A stretch of DNA of 18,560 bases, from contig CAIWGR010000155.1 of NCBI GenBank assembly GCA_903912275.1, positions 1 through 18,560 on the forward strand. The letters are read 5' to 3'. This document shows, in pieces, positions 14,069 to 18,560 of the stretch. This DNA is from an uncultured delta proteobacterium. GTDB lineage: Bacteria; Myxococcota_A; Bradymonadia; REDH01. Position 1 is the first letter of the stretch, and each line of letters starts with the position of its first letter. The notes under the pieces are model-generated. The model was not told where the DNA came from, searched no databases, and saw only the letters and a list, made by a program, of their open reading frames with translations. Made by a program: the position numbers and the translations under genes.

Positions 14069-14097
14069 TTGTGGCGCGCCCCGAGGCAGCCTACCAT
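14069..14097 (+). promoter_or_regulatory. Possible promoter of the PilZ gene
   Basis: TTGTGG (14069-14074), a 17-base spacer and TACCAT (14092-14097) lie in the 69-base gap after the acyl-CoA synthetase gene. Initiation near 14104 would leave a short leader ending in the GGAGG ribosome binding site. Confidence 0.35.
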
Positions 14098-14118
14098 CCG
14101 CCCAATCGGAGGTAGCTC

Positions 14119-14484
14119 ATGTCTCTCTCGTACCCGACCGCATCCACACTCTCGAACCGTCATCGCGAAGCGCCCCGCTTCCCCTGCTCCGTCCGCGTAT
14201 GGGTGCACGACGCCGCGTCGGGACGCTGGGCCCACCTCGAGACGGTCGACGTCTCCAAGGGCGGCTGCTTCGTCGCGGCCCAGGTGCTGCTCGCGCAGGA
14301 GACCGAGGTGCAACTCGTCGTCGAACTCTCCGAGAGCATCTCCTTCCCCATCATCGCCTCGGTGGTTCGCCGCGGCTTTTCCGAGGGGCAGGGCCTGCAG
14401 CCGGGCATGGGGCTGCGCTTCCTCGCGGCCGATCCCGCCATGGTAGACAAGTGGCTGGTCGCAGCCCGTTGCGGTCGCGCCTGA
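14119..14484 (+). CDS. PilZ-domain protein, putative c-di-GMP receptor
   Basis: A 121-residue, single-domain protein. It shows both PilZ signatures: RxxxR as REAPR (16-20) and (D/N)xSxxG as DVSKGG (44-49). These contact cyclic di-GMP in characterised PilZ domains, so ligand binding is likely although the output is unknown. The rest (VQLVVELSESISFPIIASVV and MGLRFLAAD) fits the PilZ beta-barrel. No signal peptide or extra effector domain is present. GGAGG at 14108-14112 lies six bases before the ATG, the best ribosome binding site in this part of the window. The gene lies 22 bases upstream of dapF and may share its transcript. Confidence 0.93.
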   Translation: MSLSYPTASTLSNRHREAPRFPCSVRVWVHDAASGRWAHLETVDVSKGGCFVAAQVLLAQETEVQLVVELSESISFPIIASVVRRGFSEGQGLQPGMGLRFLAADPAMVDKWLVAARCGRA

Positions 14485-14506
14485 ACCCGACGAAGGCGAG
14501 GTCTGC

Positions 14507-15298
14507 GTGAGCCTGCTCCCGTTCGAGAAGTGGCATGGCCTCGGCAACGACTTCGTTGTGGGGTTCGAGGCCGACGGCTGGAGCCTCGATGATGGGCATC
14601 GGGCTGTCGCGATCTGCGACCGCCACCGTGGCATCGGTGCAGACGGCCTGCTCATTGTTGCGACCTCGCCCGCCCGGATGACCGTCTTCAACGCCGACGG
14701 CAGCGAATCGGAGATGTGCGGCAACGGCCTCCGCTGCGTCTCGGCCGCGATCGCTGCCCGCACTGCGACCTCCGCCTGGTTCGACGTGGAGACGGGGGCC
14801 GGCCCCCATGCGACCCGGTGCCTGACGAGCGGCGAGGTGGAGCTGCTGATGCCCCGCCCTCGCCTCATGCCGGACGCAAGCGGCTCCGCGCTGGTGTGGC
14901 CCCGCGCGGGGCTCGATGCGGCCGGCTACCGGCTCTCGACCGGCAACCCGCACTGGGTCTTCGTGGACCTCGAGAACCCCCCCGACATTGCGCTCGTTGG
15001 CCCTCTGCTTGAACACGACCCGCAGTTCCCGGAGCGGGTGAACATCGAGTTCGTGCGGCTACTCCCCGACGGCGCCCTCCGTGTGGATGTCTGGGAGCGC
15101 GGCTGCGGCCAGACGCAGGCCTGCGGCACGGGTGCGGCAGCGGTGGCGGAGCTCTGGCGGTCGCTCGGCCGAATCTCTGGCGACGCGACCCTCACGGTCG
15201 AACTGCCCGGCGGTCGGCTCCACTTTGGCTGGCAGGGGGAGCGGCTGCTCATGCGCGGGCCTGCAGAGCGGGTCTTCGCAGGCAGCGTCGCCCGCTGA
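14507..15298 (+). CDS. dapF: Diaminopimelate epimerase
   Basis: DapF converts LL- to meso-diaminopimelate, for lysine and for peptidoglycan cross-links. It is cofactor-free and uses two cysteines. Seen: FEKWHGLGNDFVV at the N-terminus, RGIGADGLL, SEMCGNGLRC with Cys71, TGNPHWV with His149, and ERGCGQTQACGTGA with Glu197 and Cys206. All these catalytic positions are intact. Small differences are Gln202 where many enzymes have Glu, and an extra Cys200 near the active-site loop. Length is 263 residues, slightly short but normal. The GTG start is supported by AAGGCGAGG just upstream. The gene is convergent with rplC. Confidence 0.96.
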   Translation: MSLLPFEKWHGLGNDFVVGFEADGWSLDDGHRAVAICDRHRGIGADGLLIVATSPARMTVFNADGSESEMCGNGLRCVSAAIAARTATSAWFDVETGAGPHATRCLTSGEVELLMPRPRLMPDASGSALVWPRAGLDAAGYRLSTGNPHWVFVDLENPPDIALVGPLLEHDPQFPERVNIEFVRLLPDGALRVDVWERGCGQTQACGTGAAAVAELWRSLGRISGDATLTVELPGGRLHFGWQGERLLMRGPAERVFAGSVAR

Positions 15299-15308
15299 AG
15301 CGGGGCGC

Positions 15309-15339
15309 AAAAACGGAGCGAGGCGCCCGAGAGCGCCTC
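15309..15339 (-). terminator. Likely terminator of rplC
   Basis: A seven-pair stem, GAGGCGC (15320-15326) with GCGCCTC (15333-15339), has a six-base loop. Read on the minus strand it is followed after six bases by five T (the A-run at 15309-15313). It lies between the convergent dapF and rplC ends; there is no T run on the dapF side. Confidence 0.55.
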
Positions 15340-15362
15340 ACAGTCCTTCGGTGCTTCGACGA

Positions 15363-16073
15363 TTACTTCGTCAGCGCGCCGGTCTTGAGGAAGATGGCGC
15401 CGGCCTTCTTCACGGCAGGCTGGATGCGGATGAGACCGTTCACGCCGCCCGGGATGGAGCCCAGGATGAGGTAGAGGTTGTCTTCGGCGATGATGCGAAC
15501 GACGCGGAGATTCTGCATCGTAACGCGCTTGTTCGAGTGGTGACCGGCCATCTTCTTGCCCTTGAAGACACGGGCGGGGAAGGTGTGAGCACCGATCGAG
15601 CCGGGACCGCGCTTGGTCTCGTGCGCGCCGTGCGAGCCCTTGAAACCCTTGAAGTGCCAAGCCTTCATGACACCCATGAAGCCTTTGCCCTTGCTGATGC
15701 CCACGGCATCAACAAACTCGCCCTCGGTGAAGAGCGTGTGGTCGAGCGTCTGGCCAACCGTGTAGTTGTCGAGCTCGGACTCGGTGCAGCGGAACTCCGC
15801 CACAACGCGCATCGGATTCTCGATGCCAGCCGAGGTGAAGACGCCAACTTCGGGCTTGTTCACGCCGCGGAAACGGACCGAACCGTCCTTCTCCTGGCGA
15901 ACCGCCTCCTCAAAACCAACCTTGACGGCGGCATACTTGTCGTCGCCGTGGGCGCTCTTCTTCGCCAGAACCTTCATGGGTCCGACCTGCACGACGGTCA
16001 CGCCAACGCGCTTGCCCTCGGCCGAGAAAATCTGCGTCATTCCAAGCTTGCGACCAAGAATCATCTTCGACAT
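15363..16073 (-). CDS. rplC: 50S ribosomal protein L3
   Basis: L3 is an early-assembling 23S rRNA-binding protein that reaches into the peptidyl transferase centre. The start MSKMILGRKLGMTQIF is the canonical L3 N-terminus. GISKGKGFMGVMKAW, PGSIGAHTFPARVFKGKKMAG and RVTMQNLRVVRI form the family signature. Length is 236 residues against about 209 in E. coli, with extra residues near 58-68 and at the lysine-rich C-terminus. The glutamine that PrmB methylates in E. coli is absent (SIGAHTFP). AGAGG about seven bases before the ATG at 16073 is the ribosome binding site. Neither rpsJ nor rplD flanks it, which is unusual: L3 normally sits second in the S10 operon. Confidence 0.96.
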   Translation of the reverse strand: MSKMILGRKLGMTQIFSAEGKRVGVTVVQVGPMKVLAKKSAHGDDKYAAVKVGFEEAVRQEKDGSVRFRGVNKPEVGVFTSAGIENPMRVVAEFRCTESELDNYTVGQTLDHTLFTEGEFVDAVGISKGKGFMGVMKAWHFKGFKGSHGAHETKRGPGSIGAHTFPARVFKGKKMAGHHSNKRVTMQNLRVVRIIAEDNLYLILGSIPGGVNGLIRIQPAVKKAGAIFLKTGALTK

Positions 16074-16127
16074 GTCAAACCTCTCAACTCGCGACGAGGC
16101 ACCCAGCAGGTGCAGAAAACTCTGGCG

Positions 16128-16150
16128 GAGGCAGCGAGTGCGCCTCACAG
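16128..16150. repeat. Imperfect copy of the rplC-downstream hairpin, upstream of rplC
   Basis: GAGGC (16128-16132) pairs with GCCTC (16142-16146), and the end GCGCCTCACAG (16140-16150) is identical to 15333-15343 on the far side of rplC. It lies 55 bases upstream of the rplC start codon, between rplC and the acyl-CoA dehydrogenase gene. On the minus strand a GTTTTC follows about eight bases after the hairpin, so it may be a weak terminator or a leader element. Confidence 0.4.
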
Positions 16151-16160
16151 AGGGGGGCCA

Positions 16161-16189
16161 CCGTTAGCCGAAACCGGCGGCAAACGCAA
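16161..16189 (-). promoter_or_regulatory. Weak promoter candidate for rplC
   Basis: On the minus strand TTGCGT (16189-16184), a 17-base spacer and TAACGG (16166-16161) precede rplC. The match is poor. The whole gap (16074-16215) is 142 bases and is the only place for a promoter that would express rplC separately. Confidence 0.25.
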
Positions 16190-16215
16190 CCTAACGCCAG
16201 GCCGCGGGGGCCCCT

Positions 16216-17382
16216 TTAGAGCCCTTCGACCTTCGTCAGGATCTCTTTCATGATCTCCGACGTGCCGCCGCCGATGGTCAGCAGGCGACCATCCGCCCAG
16301 GCGCGGCCGATCGGGTACTCCGTCGTGTAGCCGAAGCCACCGTGGAACTGCTGGCAGTCGTAGAGAACCTTCTGCATCAGGTCGCCCGCGATCAGCTTGG
16401 CCATGGTGATCTCACGCGTCGCGCCCTGGGGGTCCTTGGAGACCTTGTCGACCGCGAAGTAGCAGAGCCGGCGCGCCGCCTCGATGTTCGCCAGGTGCTC
16501 GACCAGTTTGTGACGCACTACCTGATGCTTGATCAGCGGCTTGCCGAAGGTCGAACGCTCCTTGGCGTATCGGATGGTGTCACGCACCGCGAGCTCCATG
16601 CCGCCCACCGAGGCCAGCGCGCCAATCAGCCGCTCGCCCTGGAAGTTGGTCATGATGTGGAAGAACCCCGCGTTCTCGTGGCCCAGCGTGTAGCGGACAG
16701 GAATGCGGCAGTCCTCGAAGAAGAGCTCTGCCGTGTCCGACGACTTGTTGCCGATCTTCTTGAGCTTCTTGCCCACGTGGAAGCCCGGCGTGTCGGTCGG
16801 GAAGACCACGAGCGTGATGCCGCCAAAGCCGGGGCCGCCCGTCCGGACCGCCATGGTCAGGAAGTCGGCGCGGGTGCCGTTGGTGATCCAGAGCTTCTGC
16901 CCGTTGATGATGTAGTCGTCGCCATCGCGCCGCGCCGTGGTCTTGATGTTCGCCACATCCGAGCCGGCGCTCGGCTCGCTGATCGCCAGTGCGGCAATCT
17001 TGTCGCCCGAGATGGCCGGGGCCAAGAACTCTCGCTTGATCTCGTCGCTGCCGATCTCATTGAGAATCGGGGTCGCCATGTCGCTCTGAACCATCAGGCC
17101 CAGGTTGACGCCGGCGTTGTAGGAGTGGTTGAGCTCCTCCGCGTAGGCCACGGTGTACCACCAGTCGAGCCCCATGCCGCCGTAGGCAGGGTCCATCCGG
17201 ATGCCCAGCAGCCCCAGATCGGCTGCCTGCTTGAAGATTTCGCGCGGGAAGATGCCCGCCTCGTCCCACTCTTCGGCATGCGGTGCCAGACTCTCCGCGA
17301 ACTTCCGGACGGTGCGCCGGAAGGTCTGGTGGTCGTCGGTAAAGATCTCGTTGTCTTGCATGAGGACGGTTCGTTCGGACAC
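16216..17382 (-). CDS. Acyl-CoA dehydrogenase, long-chain/isovaleryl type
   Basis: A flavoenzyme that oxidises acyl-CoA to the 2-enoyl-CoA, passing electrons to ETF. The product has 388 residues. Seen: ALAISEPSAGSD (131-142), LWITNGTRADF (FAD/substrate region), RSTFGKPLIKHQ, QFHGGFGYTTEYPIGR, and IGGGTSEIMKEIL near the end. The usual MCAD-type glutamate before GTS is Gly here; Glu250 in FQGERLIGAL is at the position of the catalytic base in LCAD and isovaleryl-CoA dehydrogenases. GGTxEIMKE is also LCAD-like. The exact chain length or branch preference cannot be read. GTG 17382 is chosen because GCAGG/GGAG lies upstream; ATG 17361 is a shorter alternative without a ribosome binding site. Confidence 0.94.
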   Translation of the reverse strand: MSERTVLMQDNEIFTDDHQTFRRTVRKFAESLAPHAEEWDEAGIFPREIFKQAADLGLLGIRMDPAYGGMGLDWWYTVAYAEELNHSYNAGVNLGLMVQSDMATPILNEIGSDEIKREFLAPAISGDKIAALAISEPSAGSDVANIKTTARRDGDDYIINGQKLWITNGTRADFLTMAVRTGGPGFGGITLVVFPTDTPGFHVGKKLKKIGNKSSDTAELFFEDCRIPVRYTLGHENAGFFHIMTNFQGERLIGALASVGGMELAVRDTIRYAKERSTFGKPLIKHQVVRHKLVEHLANIEAARRLCYFAVDKVSKDPQGATREITMAKLIAGDLMQKVLYDCQQFHGGFGYTTEYPIGRAWADGRLLTIGGGTSEIMKEILTKVEGL

Positions 17383-17443
17383 GACGGCCTGCTCCGGTGA
17401 GAGGGGGGGCGAAGTATCGCTCTCTGCATCCGCCGTTGGGGGC

Positions 17444-17449
17444 TGTCAA
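17444..17449 (-). promoter_or_regulatory. Possible -35 box for the acyl-CoA dehydrogenase gene
   Basis: A perfect TTGACA on the minus strand lies about 62 bases upstream of the acyl-CoA dehydrogenase GTG. No convincing -10 is seen at 17 bases (CAGAGA). It is one arm of an inverted repeat described in the findings. Confidence 0.3.
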
Positions 17450-17494
17450 CCGCAGTTGCGTCTCGCTCGGTCGCCCCTTGCGCCAGACCGCGGG

Positions 17495-17524
17495 TTGACC
17501 CAAAGCCTGCCCAAAGACTAGGGC
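17495..17524 (+). promoter_or_regulatory. Possible promoter of the DAHP synthase gene
   Basis: TTGACC (17495-17500), an 18-base spacer and TAGGGC (17519-17524) precede the gene. The -35 matches five of six. The -10 is poor but begins TAG, like the tRNA-Leu -10. Predicted start is about 18 bases before the ATG. Confidence 0.35.
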
Positions 17525-17548
17525 CGCCCAGACTCTCTCCAGGCAAGC

Positions 17549-18560
17549 ATGAACCCATCCTCCGCCGACGACCTCCGCATCACGCGGACGGAGCGTATCG
17601 AGCCTCCAGCGGCGCTGCTGGCAGAGCTTCCGCTCTCTGCCGCTGCGCGAGAGGGCGTGGTCGCGGCTAGGCGGGCCATCGGTGAGGTTCTGGCCGGCCG
17701 CGATGGCAGGCTGCTCTGCATTGTCGGGCCCTGCTCCATCCACGATGTCGCTGCGGCACGTGACTACGCGAGCCGGCTGAAGCGGCTCGCGGACGAACTC
17801 TCCGGCCAGCTGCTGATTGTCATGCGGGTCTACTTCGCGAAGCCGCGCACCACCGTCGGCTGGAAGGGGCTCATCAACGACCCCGACCTCAACGGAAGCT
17901 TCGCCGTCGGCAACGGGCTTCACCTCGCCCGGCACCTGCTGGTCGACCTCGCCGACCTTGGTCTGCCTACAGGAACCGAGTTCCTCGATCCCGTTACCCC
18001 TCATTATCTCGCCGATGCGGTCGCCTGGGGCGCCATCGGTGCACGGACCGTCGAGAGCCAGCTCCACCGGGAGGTCGCATCCGGCCTGCCGATGCCGGTG
18101 GGCTTCAAGAATGCCACGTCGGGGAGCGTCAAGGTTGCCGTCGACGCACTCGTCGCAGCCCGCGAACCCCATCGCTTCGTCGGGGCAACCGCCGCCGGTG
18201 AGGTCGCAGTCATGACCACCGCAGGGAACCCGCACACCCACCTCATCCTGCGCGGCGGCACCGAGGGGACCAACTTTGGAGCGGCCGAGGTTGCCGACGC
18301 CGTGGCCATGTTATCTACCCGCGGACTCGAACCCCGCCTCATGGTCGACTGCAGCCACGGCAACAGTGGCCGAGACGCCGAGCGGCAACCCGCTGTCGCC
18401 CGTGAAATCGCAGCCCGATTTGCCGCCGGCGAGCCCGGACTCATGGGGCTCATGCTGGAGAGCCACCTCGTCGGAGGCCGGCAGTCGCTCGCTGCAAACC
18501 AGCCGCTGCGCTACGGCCAAAGCATCACCGATGCCTGCCTCGGCTGGGACGACACCGAGG
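17549..18560 (+). CDS. aroF: 3-deoxy-7-phosphoheptulonate (DAHP) synthase, type I alpha, partial at window end
   Basis: Condenses phosphoenolpyruvate with erythrose-4-phosphate, the first step of the shikimate pathway. From the ATG at 17549 the frame is open to the window edge (337 codons); E. coli paralogs are about 350-356 residues, so only a short tail is missing. Seen: VGPCSIHD with the metal-binding Cys, VGWKGLINDPDLNGSF, WGAIGARTVESQLHRE, VGFKNATSG with the active-site Lys, HLILRGG, VDCSHGNS with the metal His, LMLESHL with the metal Glu, and YGQSITDACLGW. Unusual: MRVYFAKPRTT has Ala where Glu is normal, and GFKNATSG replaces GFKNGTDG. PHRFVG, DCSHGNS and RQPAVA look AroF-like, but isoform and feedback specificity are uncertain. 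It is divergent from the acyl-CoA dehydrogenase gene. Confidence 0.93.
   Translation, partial: MNPSSADDLRITRTERIEPPAALLAELPLSAAAREGVVAARRAIGEVLAGRDGRLLCIVGPCSIHDVAAARDYASRLKRLADELSGQLLIVMRVYFAKPRTTVGWKGLINDPDLNGSFAVGNGLHLARHLLVDLADLGLPTGTEFLDPVTPHYLADAVAWGAIGARTVESQLHREVASGLPMPVGFKNATSGSVKVAVDALVAAREPHRFVGATAAGEVAVMTTAGNPHTHLILRGGTEGTNFGAAEVADAVAMLSTRGLEPRLMVDCSHGNSGRDAERQPAVAREIAARFAAGEPGLMGLMLESHLVGGRQSLAANQPLRYGQSITDACLGWDDTE

Noticed and set aside
14092..14113. Possible riboswitch or small RNA in the gap before the PilZ gene
   Set aside because: The gap is only 69 bases and, once a short promoter and ribosome binding site are placed, there is no room for a structured aptamer.
13090..14868. 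592-codon minus-strand frame opposite the acyl-CoA synthetase, PilZ and dapF genes
   Set aside because: It has no recognisable motif and lies antisense to three genes with clear family signatures.
16162..16196. CGTTAG ... CTAACG inverted repeat upstream of rplC
   Set aside because: A six-base match 23 bases apart is expected by chance at this scale, and nothing else supports an operator.
17057..18241. Minus-strand frame (394 codons) across the DAHP synthase gene
   Set aside because: The plus strand carries a continuous DAHP synthase frame with all key motifs, so this is an antisense shadow.
1..18560. Search for mobile elements, CRISPR arrays, defence or secondary-metabolite systems
   Set aside because: No transposase, integrase, phage gene, regularly spaced repeat, toxin-antitoxin pair or synthase module was seen; gene content is housekeeping throughout.

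Overview
This is an 18.6 kb piece of a GC-rich, densely packed bacterial chromosome from a Gram-negative heterotroph. The Gram-negative signs are a lipoprotein with a lipobox, a PilZ protein, a diaminopimelate step and the C5 heme pathway. The gene content and the short conserved gene between hemB and hemE suggest a 'deltaproteobacterial' lineage in the broad sense (for example Myxococcota or Bradymonadota). That placement is inference and is not firm. The window looks like core chromosome. I see no insertion sequence, phage gene, CRISPR array or plasmid gene, and no gap between genes exceeds about 170 bases.

Region 1 (1-5900, plus strand) is a heme biosynthesis operon: the C-terminal part of hemA, then hemC, hemD, hemB, a 58-residue DUF4177-like gene, hemE and hemH. 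Several junctions are ATGA, TGATG or short overlaps, which points to translational coupling. The run covers glutamyl-tRNA to coproporphyrinogen III and then the final iron insertion. The two oxidative steps (hemF/hemN and hemG/hemY) are not in the window. HemH is the most striking protein: it has all four cysteines of the animal-type [2Fe-2S] ferrochelatase at equivalent spacing.

Region 2 (5897-8889, minus strand) is a two-gene unit, a NUDIX hydrolase followed by an exported HEAT-repeat protein, convergent with hemH and sharing a CTAG stop. Region 3 (8958-9984, plus strand) holds a CPBP-family membrane protein and tRNA-Leu(CAG) with a good promoter and a UUCG hairpin terminator. Region 4 (10007-12117, minus strand) is ridA followed by a large unknown lipoprotein.

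Region 5 (12250-15298, plus strand) holds a long-chain acyl-CoA synthetase-like protein with unusual catalytic motifs, a PilZ-domain protein and dapF. Region 6 (15363-17382, minus strand) holds rplC, which stands alone instead of in the S10 ribosomal operon, and an LCAD/IVD-like acyl-CoA dehydrogenase. Region 7 (17549 to the edge, plus strand) is a type I DAHP synthase, truncated by the window end.

I found no convincing wholly new multi-gene system. The best leads are the animal-like ferrochelatase, the orphan rplC, the small gene embedded in the heme operon, and the acyl-CoA synthetase lacking its usual C-terminal catalytic lysine.
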